In this document: piece by piece, positions 1 through 7,680 of the stretch
Position numbering within the stretch: position 1 is the stretch's first letter
Layout: each line of letters opens with the position of its first letter
NCBI GenBank assembly: GCA_030433805.1
Contig: JARUXA010000007.1
Coordinates: 1 to 64,000, forward strand
Source: Sphingomonas sp. PsM26
GTDB lineage: Bacteria > Pseudomonadota > Alphaproteobacteria > Sphingomonadales > Sphingomonadaceae
DNA length: 64,000 nucleotides
Reading direction: 5' to 3'
Program-made: the position numbers and the translations under genes
Notes under the pieces: generated by a model
What the model was told of the DNA's origin: nothing
The model's database searches: none
What the model saw: the letters and a program-made list of their open reading frames with translations, nothing else

Positions 1-122
1 CGGCCCCCGCGGGGCGGGGGGGGGGGGCCCCACCCCGCCCCCCGCCGCCCCCCCCGGCGGCCCCCCCCGCCGGGGGCGCGGCGGCGGCGCCCGCCCGGAC
101 CCTGGAACTCGACAATCGGCGG

Positions 123-1040
123 TTGCGGGCGGCGGCGGCGGGCGCGTCGGAGGACGATGCCGGCGACGGCCTGATCGGACGCTCCCCCGCGATCGAGCGG
201 CTCCGCGCGATGATCCCGATGCTGGCCGACGCCGACATCGACTTGCTGATCGAGGGGGAAACAGGGACCGGCAAGGCGTTGCTCGCGCGGCGGATCCATG
301 CGGCGGGCAAGCGGCGGCGGCACAGGCTGCTCGGTGTCGCCTGCGCGGCCTATCCCGACGCACTGCTCGACACCGATCTGTTCGCCCGCGTCGGCACGGG
401 AAGCGTGGTGGCGGCGAGCCGCGGGACGTTGGTGCTCGACGATCTCGATCAGGCGTCGCGTGCGTTGCAGGCGCGGCTGACCGCCTTGGTCGAGGCGCGC
501 GCGCTGGTTACGCCGGGGGCGCGCGATGCGGTGCCGATCGACCTGCGCGTGATCGCCACTGCGGACGAACCCGGTGCACGCAGCGAGGATGCGATCGCCC
601 CGGCCTTGTTGTACCGCGTCGCCGGGGTCCGCCTCAGGATGCCGCCGCTCCGCGAACGCCGCGAGGATGTGGTTCCGTTGTTCGCGCATTTCGTGGCGGA
701 GGCGGCGCGACGGATCGGACAGGCGGTGCCGGCGATGACGGCGGCGGCGCAACATCATCTCGCGACGCACGACTGGCCTGGCAACGTTCGCGAACTCGCG
801 CATTATGCCGAGCGTTTCGTGCTTGGGCTCGACACGGTCGCGGATCTCGCCGAGGTGCGTCCGGCCAGCTTGCCCGAACAACTCGATGCCTTCGAACGGG
901 CAACGATCGTCGCGGCGATGGCGGCGGCAAGCGGCGAGGTCGGCGCGGCGATCGACCGTCTCGGCATTCCGCGCAAGACCTTTTACTACCGCGTCAAACG
1001 GCTCGGGATCGAACTGGGGCCGTTGAAGCGCCCGGGCTAG
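123..1040 (+). CDS. Sigma-54-type AAA+ activator, DctD-like, 5'-truncated
   Basis: C-terminal part of a bacterial enhancer-binding protein. The visible protein has a Walker A motif (GETGTGK, about residues 45-51), a Walker-B-like stretch (GTLVLDD), the arginine-rich 'PPLRERREDV' segment, a 'WPGNVREL' motif and a C-terminal Fis-type helix-turn-helix (IPRKTFYYRVKRLGI) close to the DctD type. The TTG at 123 is only a nominal start: the same frame is coding from at least 102 (LELDNR, the usual linker after a receiver domain), so the receiver and true start are lost in the G/C-homopolymer window edge. Oddity: between 'DLFA' and 'ASRGTL' about ten residues are missing where GAFTGA should be, so sigma-54 contact is doubtful. 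Some GAFTGA-less relatives, such as Rhodobacter NtrC, work with the housekeeping sigma factor. Its stop shares a CTAG with the convergent hemerythrin gene. Confidence 0.8.
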   Translation: MRAAAAGASEDDAGDGLIGRSPAIERLRAMIPMLADADIDLLIEGETGTGKALLARRIHAAGKRRRHRLLGVACAAYPDALLDTDLFARVGTGSVVAASRGTLVLDDLDQASRALQARLTALVEARALVTPGARDAVPIDLRVIATADEPGARSEDAIAPALLYRVAGVRLRMPPLRERREDVVPLFAHFVAEAARRIGQAVPAMTAAAQHHLATHDWPGNVRELAHYAERFVLGLDTVADLAEVRPASLPEQLDAFERATIVAAMAAASGEVGAAIDRLGIPRKTFYYRVKRLGIELGPLKRPG

Positions 1041-1621
1041 CCGACGCTGCGTTCACCGTGTTCCAGCATTGCCGGGATGACGAGGTCTTCCTCGTCCGCC
1101 AGATGGCGCGCGAGCAGCTGGATCAACCGATCGGTCGCATCGGCATATCCGTCGTTCGCGGTCTGCGCCGCACGCGCACCGCGCGGCAGTGCGACGACCA
1201 GCTGGCGCGCGGCGTCGAGCGATGTCACCAGGGCACTGTGGATCAGTTCGTGATCGTTTTCGAGCAGGTCGAACCCTTGCTGCATCCGCGGATCGAGCTG
1301 GCGGAACTTGGGGAAATAGACGGCATCCTCGATCTGATGGTGCCCCTCGAGATGCTGCAGGAAATGATTGAACCGCGGCACGAAAGCCTGCTGGAACGCA
1401 TTTGCGTCGAGTCCACCTTCCCGAAATGACTGCGTGATCTGCTGCAACTGGTCGCCTTGTTGCCGCAAACTGGCATGAACTTGCAGCCAGAAGGCGGCGA
1501 GTTCGCCGAAATTGTGGTGATCCCGCCACTGCGGTGCAGGATAGGCCTCGCGCAAATATGCGATCGTGGCAGGCAGACCTTGGCGGCTTTCAAGCAACCA
1601 TTCGTTTGATTCATCGCCCAT
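1037..1621 (-). CDS. Hemerythrin HHE domain protein
   Basis: 194-residue soluble protein with a cation-binding four-helix hemerythrin domain. The expected iron ligands can be seen: HH in 'RDHHNF' near residue 35, the HxxxE in 'GHHQIED', the His of 'NDHELIH' and the HxxxxE of 'RHLADEED'. Such proteins bind a diiron centre and are implicated in O2 or NO sensing, iron handling or nitrosative stress repair; which applies here cannot be read from the sequence. The gene converges on the AAA+ activator with a shared palindromic stop (CTAG) and no terminator between. No strong Shine-Dalgarno precedes the ATG at 1621. Confidence 0.85.
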   Translation of the reverse strand: MGDESNEWLLESRQGLPATIAYLREAYPAPQWRDHHNFGELAAFWLQVHASLRQQGDQLQQITQSFREGGLDANAFQQAFVPRFNHFLQHLEGHHQIEDAVYFPKFRQLDPRMQQGFDLLENDHELIHSALVTSLDAARQLVVALPRGARAAQTANDGYADATDRLIQLLARHLADEEDLVIPAMLEHGERSVG

Positions 1622-1708
1622 CTGAAGGATTTAGGGGACGAAACGAGTCAAACGCAACAGCGAACCGACCCCCTTTCCAACAGCGTTGCCGTTTGCTCTA
1701 CCGTTTCC

Positions 1709-4033
1709 ATGATTATTGCCCGCAGTCTCACCGCACTCGCCCTGTCGTCCGCGGTCGCCATCGCCGCTCCGCTCGCGGCGCAATCGACCTACGATCAGGT
1801 CGATCCGATGATCGGCACGGGCGGGGAGGGGCATACCTTTCCCGGTGCGGTCGCCCCGTTCGGGATGGTCCAGCTCAGCCCCGATACCGATACCACCCAT
1901 GTCGTACGCGACAGCTACAAATGGGCGGCGGGCTATCGTTATGACGATCCGACGATCCAGGGCTTCTCGCACACGCATTTCTCGGGCGCGGGTCATTCCG
2001 ACCTCGGGGATTTCCTGGTGATGCCGGTGGCGGGCGATACGGTGTCGCTCGAACCCGGTGACGTGGCCAAGCCGGGATCGGGTTATCGCTCGCGGTTCGA
2101 CCATCGCAGTGAGGTCGCGGCACCCGGCTATTATGCCGTGACGCTTCGCGACGCCGGGGTGCGCGCCGAAATGACCGCGGGGACGCGGGTCGGGGTGCAT
2201 CGCTATGCCTTTCCCACGGGTAAGGCGGCGCATCTCGTGCTCGACCTGCGCAGTTCGCTCTATACCTATCCCGGCAAGGTCCTGTGGTCGTCGGTCCGCC
2301 TGCTGCCCGACGGGACGATCGTTGGTTCTCGCCAGACGCGGGGCTGGGCGCCCGATCGGCACTTGTTCTTCGCGATGCGCTTCTCCGCACCACTGACCGA
2401 TCATGCGTTCGTCAGCACCGAGCGCGACGTGCCCTACAAAGGCTTCCAGGGGCCGGGGCGCGGGAGCGATGCGCTGGCGGAACGCACGGGGCGGGCGCTG
2501 GTCGCGCGGCTCGACTTCGGGCAACTGACGCGACCGCTTGAAGTCCGGGTCGCGATCTCGTCGGTCGACGAGGCGGGGGCGATCGCCAATCTCGCGAGCG
2601 AGCCAGGCGATTTCGATACGGTCCGCGCACGGACGGTGGCGGCGTGGCACAAGGCGCTCGACGTCCTCACGTTGCAGGCACCCGCACCGATGCAGCGCAA
2701 TGTCGCGACTGCGCTATACCACAGCCTGATCGCGCCCTCGGTCGCAGGGGACACGGACGGGCGGTATCGCGGGCCCGATAACCAGGTCCATCTGGCGAAG
2801 GGCTATACTTTCCGCTCGACCTTCTCCTTGTGGGATACGTTCCGCGCCGAGCATCCGTTGCTCACATTGGTCCAGCCCGCGAAGACGACGAGCGAAATCG
2901 TCCAGTCGCTGATCGCCAGCCGCGTGGACAGTCCCGATGGCATCCTCCCCGTCTGGCAATTCCAGGGGCGCGAGACGTGGACGATGATCGGCTATCATGC
3001 GGTCCCGGTAATTGCCGACGCCTATCTGAAGGGCATTCGCGGCTTCGACGCCAACGCCGCGCTCGACGCGATGGTCGCCAGTGCTTCCTACGACGCGTAC
3101 GGCGGGCTCGGCGACTATCTGAAGCTCGGCTACGTCCCGATCGACCGCGAACCCGAGGCGGCGTCCAAGACCGTCGAATATGCGTTCGACGACTGGACGA
3201 TATCGCGCATGGCCGCCGCGATGGGGCGCAAGGACGTCGCGGCGACCTTCGCCGGACGCGCCGGGAATTGGCGCAACAGCTTCGATCCCAAAAGTGGGTT
3301 CGTCCGCGCGCGCAAGAGCGACGGCGCGTTCCGTGTCCCCTTCGATCCGACCGCGATCAACTACGGATCGGATTATACCGAGGGCAATGCGTGGCAATAT
3401 AGCTGGTTCGTGCCCCAGGATCAGGCCGCGCTGGTCAGCGCGCTCGGCGGCGACGCGGCGACCGTCACCAAGCTCGACGCGATGTTCGACTACGACAATT
3501 CGAAACTGGACTACAGCCATGCCGAGGACATTGCCGGGCTGATCGGCCAGTACATCCACGGCAACGAACCGAGCCACCATGTCGCCTATCTTTACAGCTA
3601 CGCCGGCGCACCGTGGCGGACTCAGGCGCGGCTCAAGCAAATCGTCGACAGCCAGTACCACCCGACCCCCGACGGCTTGGCCGGGAACGACGACCTCGGG
3701 CAGATGTCGGCGTGGCTCGTCTTCACCGCACTGGGCTTTTATCCGGTGACTCCGGGCAGCCTCGAATATGTCATCGGGCGTCCGTTCGTCGATCGCGCGG
3801 TGCTCGCGCTGCCGGGCGGCAAGCGGTTGACGATCATCGCTGAGGGCCTCGACCCGGCGCACCCCTATGTCGGCGGCGTGACGCTGGACGGGAAACCCGT
3901 GACCAAGGCGTATCTGCGCCACGACCAGATCTTTGCGGGCGGCGAATTGCGCTTCCGGATGCAGGCCACGCCGAACAAGCTCTGGGCGAGCGCTCCTTCG
4001 GAGCGCCCGTTCTCAACGAGCGGGCATCGATAA
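1709..4033 (+). CDS. GH92 family alpha-mannosidase, secreted
   Basis: 774-residue glycoside hydrolase family 92 enzyme, a Ca2+-dependent inverting exo-alpha-mannosidase family that trims alpha-1,2/1,3-mannose from N-glycans or mannans. A signal peptide ends at about residue 25 (APLAAQ). Family landmarks are the N-terminal 'VDPMIGTGGEGHTFPG', the mid 'GNEPSHH' motif and the C-terminal 'GNDDLGQMSAW' followed by 'GFYPVTPG'. Length is normal for the family. It stands alone between a minus-strand hemerythrin gene and the PEP-CTERM gene; no sugar transporter or regulator is adjacent, though TBDRs lie 27 kb away. Likely periplasmic or surface-exposed. Confidence 0.93.
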   Translation: MIIARSLTALALSSAVAIAAPLAAQSTYDQVDPMIGTGGEGHTFPGAVAPFGMVQLSPDTDTTHVVRDSYKWAAGYRYDDPTIQGFSHTHFSGAGHSDLGDFLVMPVAGDTVSLEPGDVAKPGSGYRSRFDHRSEVAAPGYYAVTLRDAGVRAEMTAGTRVGVHRYAFPTGKAAHLVLDLRSSLYTYPGKVLWSSVRLLPDGTIVGSRQTRGWAPDRHLFFAMRFSAPLTDHAFVSTERDVPYKGFQGPGRGSDALAERTGRALVARLDFGQLTRPLEVRVAISSVDEAGAIANLASEPGDFDTVRARTVAAWHKALDVLTLQAPAPMQRNVATALYHSLIAPSVAGDTDGRYRGPDNQVHLAKGYTFRSTFSLWDTFRAEHPLLTLVQPAKTTSEIVQSLIASRVDSPDGILPVWQFQGRETWTMIGYHAVPVIADAYLKGIRGFDANAALDAMVASASYDAYGGLGDYLKLGYVPIDREPEAASKTVEYAFDDWTISRMAAAMGRKDVAATFAGRAGNWRNSFDPKSGFVRARKSDGAFRVPFDPTAINYGSDYTEGNAWQYSWFVPQDQAALVSALGGDAATVTKLDAMFDYDNSKLDYSHAEDIAGLIGQYIHGNEPSHHVAYLYSYAGAPWRTQARLKQIVDSQYHPTPDGLAGNDDLGQMSAWLVFTALGFYPVTPGSLEYVIGRPFVDRAVLALPGGKRLTIIAEGLDPAHPYVGGVTLDGKPVTKAYLRHDQIFAGGELRFRMQATPNKLWASAPSERPFSTSGHR

Positions 4034-4171
4034 ATATTCTCGCCGCGGCGGATCGAAAAGCGTGGTCAAGCGTGTCGCGTCAGAGGGTAAAAGTGGGGGC
4101 GACTGACCCCCCTGTCAGCAATTTTTACACATCGCTCGAAGGGTTTATCGGCGTTTCCCACAAAACCGGCA
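4034..4171. other. Intergenic region upstream of the PEP-CTERM gene
   Basis: Short non-coding stretch after the mannosidase stop. It has no convincing rho-independent terminator. It leads into the sigma-54 promoter at 4172. An ORF overlaps it in a different frame but shows no coding character. Confidence 0.4.
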
Positions 4172-4187
4172 TTGGCACGGTCTTTGC
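4172..4187 (+). promoter_or_regulatory. Sigma-54 (RpoN) -24/-12 promoter
   Basis: TTGGCACGGTCTTTGC matches the RpoN consensus (YTGGCACG-N4-TTGC) at every informative position, with the -24 GG (4174-4175) and -12 GC (4186-4187) exactly 10 nt apart. Predicted transcription start is near 4199, 12 nt before the GGAG ribosome site (4211-4214) of the PEP-CTERM gene. PEP-CTERM systems are known to be controlled by PrsK/PrsR and RpoN in other bacteria, which fits. The cognate activator is not identified in this window. Confidence 0.85.
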
Positions 4188-4222
4188 GAGTAAGGTTTCG
4201 TCAATCAGTTGGAGTGATGTTA

Positions 4223-4789
4223 ATGCGTACCAAGTTCCTTTCCGCCGTCGCCGCCGTCGCAGTTGTCGCGATCGCAAACGTTGCACCGGCTTCGGCAGCA
4301 GTGTTCCCCGTCGGCACCGTTACCCCGGGCGTTGGTTCGTTCCAGGCAGCAGAAGGCCCGAACGGCACGTACAACGGCGCGATCTCGCGTATCGCCATCG
4401 GCGCTGGCACGTTCAGCGACACGTTCACGTTCACGCTGCCGACCTCCGGCTTCGGTAGCGGTTCGGTGATCAGCTCGACCGTCCTGATGAACGGCGTTAC
4501 CTCGCTGACCTTCTCGTCGGTGAAGTTCAACGGTATCGACCTCGCAATCGGTTCGAACGGTAACCTGGTGTTCGCTGGTGGCGACGCTCTCCCGGTTGTC
4601 GCTGGCCAGCTGAACACGCTGCTCGTTTCGGGCACGTCGCAGGGCGGCGCTTCGTACGGCGGCAACCTGACCTTCATTCCGTCGGCAGTTCCCGAGACCG
4701 CAACGTGGATGATGATGCTCGCCGGCTTCGGCATGATGGGTGCAGGCCTGCGCTATCGTCGTCGCAGCTCGACCGTCGCTTTCGCCTAA
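4223..4789 (+). CDS. PEP-CTERM sorting domain protein (PEPxxWA type)
   Basis: 188-residue exported protein. The ATG at 4223 is chosen because GGAG lies 8 nt upstream and the product begins directly with a signal peptide (MRTKFLSAVAAV...ASA, about 23 residues); an upstream in-frame ATG at 4172 lies inside the promoter. The body is Gly/Ser/Thr-rich and beta-prone with no recognised enzymatic domain. The C-terminus is a classic sorting signal: VPETATW (a VPE/PEP variant), a hydrophobic Met/Gly-rich helix, then a YRRR cluster. Family knowledge says an exosortase cleaves such tails at the envelope; no exosortase gene is in the window. Codon use is strongly biased, suggesting high expression. A strong terminator follows at once, so this is a monocistron. 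Confidence 0.9.
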   Translation: MRTKFLSAVAAVAVVAIANVAPASAAVFPVGTVTPGVGSFQAAEGPNGTYNGAISRIAIGAGTFSDTFTFTLPTSGFGSGSVISSTVLMNGVTSLTFSSVKFNGIDLAIGSNGNLVFAGGDALPVVAGQLNTLLVSGTSQGGASYGGNLTFIPSAVPETATWMMMLAGFGMMGAGLRYRRRSSTVAFA

Positions 4790-4804
4790 TCGCGCTAAGC
4801 TAGG

Positions 4805-4838
4805 AAAGGCCGCCGGTGAAAACGGGCGGCCTTTTTTT
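4805..4838 (+). terminator. Rho-independent terminator of the PEP-CTERM gene
   Basis: Stem AAAGGCCGCC / GGCGGCCTTT around a 10-nt loop, followed by seven T. It lies 15 nt after the PEP-CTERM stop and only a few bases before the stop of the convergent FeeM-like gene. Confidence 0.92.
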
Positions 4839-4843
4839 GTCCG

Positions 4844-5707
4844 TCAAAGATCGGGCAGGAAGACCTTCACCAGCGCGTTGCCGTTCCGGGCACGATGCAC
4901 CGAACCTTCCGACGTCAGCTCGTCCGCCAGTTCCAGCGCATCGTCGCGCGAGAAGAACAGCGCATACAGCGATCGCGGCGTCGCATCGGACGACAGATCG
5001 CCCATCGCGGCGTCGATCCGCCGGCGAATGCTCGAGATTTCCAGCCACATCAGTTGCGACGGCGCACCGACGCTCGCGTTGGTGCGCGGCGCGCCGATCG
5101 GCTTGAACCCCAGCATTGCCTCATAGAACCGGCGATGCCGCGGATTGACCTCGATGAACAGGTCGGTGCAGCGATGGTGGTGATAGCCGTAGATGAACAC
5201 GATGTGGAACAGCGCCGCCAGCAGCGGCTTGGACGGAAGACCCGTTTCGAACGCGAGGCGGCTGAGTTCGCAGATCTTGCGCCCCGGGGTTTCGCGGAAC
5301 GGATTGAGTTCGTCGGCGAAGATCTTGTCCGCGGCAAGCCCGGCATCCGAATCCACCACCAGGGTCACGGTCCCCAGCACGCGCGCTGCGTCGGATGCGG
5401 TGAAGGTCGCGCTCGCGCGGTGCGCGGGGAGCGTGTGATGGCTGCCATATCCCCGCCATGCGTAGCGGCGGTTGATCAGCGAGCAGGCATCTTCCCGACG
5501 ATCGGTCGTATCCGCAAGCTCGATATCGATCGCGGTGTCGAATGCGCCGGCGGCAAGTCGGGCCCGCTGCACGGTCGTGCCACGATCCGTTGATCGTGAC
5601 CCTAGCGAGCCCATCGCTCTCGTCGAAAAAAACGCCTCTGGTTGCACAGACATCGCAAACCCCCAAAATTCAGCACGCATGCCGATCGATCTGGGGGCTG
5701 GGTCCAT
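4844..5707 (-). CDS. FeeM-domain N-acyl amino acid synthase / exosortase-associated acyltransferase
   Basis: Up to 287 residues; a GNAT-fold acyltransferase of the FeeM / AHL-synthase-like group. Recognisable parts are 'CELSRLAFE' in the centre, the hydrophobic helix 'ALFHIVFIYGYHHHRC' and 'EVNPRHRRFYEAMLGF' (acyl-donor site of the family). FeeM enzymes transfer a fatty acyl chain from acyl-ACP to an amino acid amine, and a related family is a recurrent partner of PEP-CTERM/exosortase loci, so its tail-to-tail position with the PEP-CTERM gene is meaningful. Start is uncertain: ATG 5707 gives the full frame, but ATG 5653 (269 residues) has GGGGG six nt upstream and is equally likely. The amino acid substrate is unknown. 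Confidence 0.8.
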   Translation of the reverse strand: MDPAPRSIGMRAEFWGFAMSVQPEAFFSTRAMGSLGSRSTDRGTTVQRARLAAGAFDTAIDIELADTTDRREDACSLINRRYAWRGYGSHHTLPAHRASATFTASDAARVLGTVTLVVDSDAGLAADKIFADELNPFRETPGRKICELSRLAFETGLPSKPLLAALFHIVFIYGYHHHRCTDLFIEVNPRHRRFYEAMLGFKPIGAPRTNASVGAPSQLMWLEISSIRRRIDAAMGDLSSDATPRSLYALFFSRDDALELADELTSEGSVHRARNGNALVKVFLPDL

Positions 5708-5830
5708 AAGATACTGTTTACGGATCGCCTATCCAGACGATCCGGAATTGCCCAACGGGGTTAACAAACGCTAGGCTTTTGAACGATGTGGTCGGTCAAA
5801 CGTGCTGTTTGTAAGGTTAACGCGACGCCA

Positions 5831-6112
5831 CTACTTGCTCGCGCTATTAAAGGAAACGGCGGTTCGTACAAAAGGATGGTCATGCCGAAAGTGCGACACC
5901 AGCGCGACATAGGGCACAGTCGGCGCGATCGATTCGCGGCAATGCAGGTGCTGCGCGAAGGTCGCGGTGCGGTACTGCGTTCCGTCGACCCAGGCAGTAT
6001 GCCGGACGCCATCGGCCTGATCGAACGGGCAGGCGGCGGGTGTCGCGTTCACAGCGCCAAATCCCGCCTCGAAGGCATCGATCAGTTCGTCCATATATCG
6101 GTCGCACAACAT
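5831..6112 (-). CDS. Ribosome modulation factor (Rmf)-like small protein
   Basis: 93 residues. Residues 14-50 follow the Rmf pattern: 'FEAGFGA', then Cys-Pro-Phe (28-30), then W41 and G44, like the GYxA...CPY...W..G core of E. coli Rmf, which dimerises 70S ribosomes in stationary phase. A tail of about 40 residues beyond the core is unusual. The start at 6112 has GAGG ten nt upstream; MDEL (6094) is an alternative. The gene is upstream of and codirectional with the FeeM-like gene, 123 bp apart. The call rests on short motif similarity only; other frames here are open but show no such pattern. Confidence 0.5.
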   Translation of the reverse strand: MLCDRYMDELIDAFEAGFGAVNATPAACPFDQADGVRHTAWVDGTQYRTATFAQHLHCRESIAPTVPYVALVSHFRHDHPFVRTAVSFNSASK

Positions 6113-6237
6113 GATCGTTAAACCTCGCGTTCACCCTTGGGTTCCGACTGGGTCAGGAATTGCGATCAAACGTATCATAGTCGCCCGTTCGCGCAAAATC
6201 CGACGGGAAACCGGTCGCGCCCGCGGACTTCGCCGTG

Positions 6238-7572
6238 TCATCGGGCATCGTCCAGCGGGTCCGTGTCGCGCGTATTGCGCATCAACAGGGCAGTCACGAA
6301 TGCCACCGCGCAAATCGCCGTGACGTACCAGTAAAAGCCCGACTCGTTTCCTGCCTTCTTGAACGACAAGGCGACATATTCCGCCGACCCCCCAAACAGC
6401 GCGTTGCCGATGCCGTACGCCAGGCTCACCCCCAGCGCGCGCACGTGGACCGGGAACAGCTCGGCTTTGAACAGCCCGCTGATCGACGTGTACAGGCTGT
6501 TGATCGCCAGACCCGCCAGCACCAGCGCGAACGCAGCGCTCGCGCTTTGCACGTTGGCGAGCAGCGACAGCAGCGGGACGGTGGCCAGCGTACCCAGCGC
6601 GCCGAACAGCAGCATGTTGGTACGGCGCCCGATCTTGTCCGACAGGATGCCGAACACCGGCTGGAGCAGCGCGAACGGGATGAGCACCGCGGTCATCACC
6701 CAATTGGCGGTCTTCGCGTCCATCTGCGCCGTATTGACCAGATATTTCTGCATGTAGGTCGAGAAGACATAGAACATCAGCGATCCGCCCGCGGTCAGCC
6801 CGAGCACGGTGAGGAACGCGCGCCAGTGCGGCAGCAGCCCGCGCAGTGTCCCTGCATCGGGGTGCTTGGCGTCGGTATTGGTGGTCTCATGCAGCACGTG
6901 CCGGAAGAGGAGAATCGTCAGCGCGGCGACCGCGCCGATCGCGAAGGGGATACGCCAGCCGAACGCCTTCATCTGCTCGACGTCGAGCACTTGTTGCAGG
7001 ATCAGGATCACCGCCAGCGCGAGCAGCTGTCCGCCGATCAGCGTGACATATTGGAAGGATGCGAAGAAGCCACGACGCCCGGTAAAGGCGATTTCGCTCA
7101 AATAGGTCGCCGCGGTGCCATATTGCCCGCCGGTCGAGAAGCCCTGGATCATGCGGCCGAGCAGCAGCAGAGCGGGCGCGAACGCGCCGATCGTGGCGTA
7201 GGTCGGCAGGGAGGCGATCAGTGCGGAACCGACCCCCATCAGCAGGATCGACACGACCATCGCACGACGGCGTCCATGCTGGTCGGCAAATCGCCCGAAA
7301 TACCATCCGCCAAGCGGACGCAGCAGGAAGCCGACCGCGAAAATGCCGGATGTTCCAAGCAACTGCGCGGTACGATCGCCACTCGGGAAAAACTCGCTCG
7401 AGAAATACAGCGCAGTGAAGGCATAGACGTAGAAGTCATACCATTCGATCAGATTGCCCATCGATCCGGCAACGATCGCGCGCGCGCGTCCCGCCGTGCT
7501 GAGGTTGGCGGTTGTTCCATCGGTCGGGATGGCTGGCTGGGGTGGTGTCATTCCCGGCTTCTGAACCTTCAA
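6238..7572 (-). CDS. MFS transporter, alpha-ketoglutarate permease (KgtP)-like
   Basis: 444 residues with twelve predicted membrane helices, of the metabolite:H+ symporter branch. Typical segments are 'GNLIEWYDFYVYAF' in helix 1, 'RPLGGWYFGRFADQHGRR' in the helix 2-3 loop and 'RMIQGFSTGGQYGTA' in helix 4, all close to KgtP/ShiA-type carriers of dicarboxylates and related acids. Substrate is inferred from family only. Start is ATG 7572 or ATG 7551. A GCAAC/GTTGC dyad sits 20-40 bp upstream. It follows flhA on the same strand but with a gap of over 100 bp and its own putative operator, so it is probably a separate unit. Confidence 0.85.
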   Translation of the reverse strand: MKVQKPGMTPPQPAIPTDGTTANLSTAGRARAIVAGSMGNLIEWYDFYVYAFTALYFSSEFFPSGDRTAQLLGTSGIFAVGFLLRPLGGWYFGRFADQHGRRRAMVVSILLMGVGSALIASLPTYATIGAFAPALLLLGRMIQGFSTGGQYGTAATYLSEIAFTGRRGFFASFQYVTLIGGQLLALAVILILQQVLDVEQMKAFGWRIPFAIGAVAALTILLFRHVLHETTNTDAKHPDAGTLRGLLPHWRAFLTVLGLTAGGSLMFYVFSTYMQKYLVNTAQMDAKTANWVMTAVLIPFALLQPVFGILSDKIGRRTNMLLFGALGTLATVPLLSLLANVQSASAAFALVLAGLAINSLYTSISGLFKAELFPVHVRALGVSLAYGIGNALFGGSAEYVALSFKKAGNESGFYWYVTAICAVAFVTALLMRNTRDTDPLDDAR

Positions 7573-7581
7573 CGCGCGCGC

Positions 7582-7609
7582 TGCAACGACATGGCAACAA
7601 GACGTTGCA
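7582..7609 (-). promoter_or_regulatory. Possible operator of the MFS transporter gene
   Basis: Reading the plus strand, TGCAAC (7582-7587), GGCAACAAGACGTTGC (7593-7608). The core GCAAC-N5-GTTGC is a perfect dyad, and a third TGCAAC lies alongside. It is placed just upstream of the transporter start, where a repressor site would be expected. No regulator gene is adjacent. Candidate only. Confidence 0.35.
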
Positions 7610-7680
7610 ATGATGGGACGATATCTTCACGTGACCGATCTTCTCTACCACGCGGCAGCGCCGTTTCGGGCGCGCTTCAA

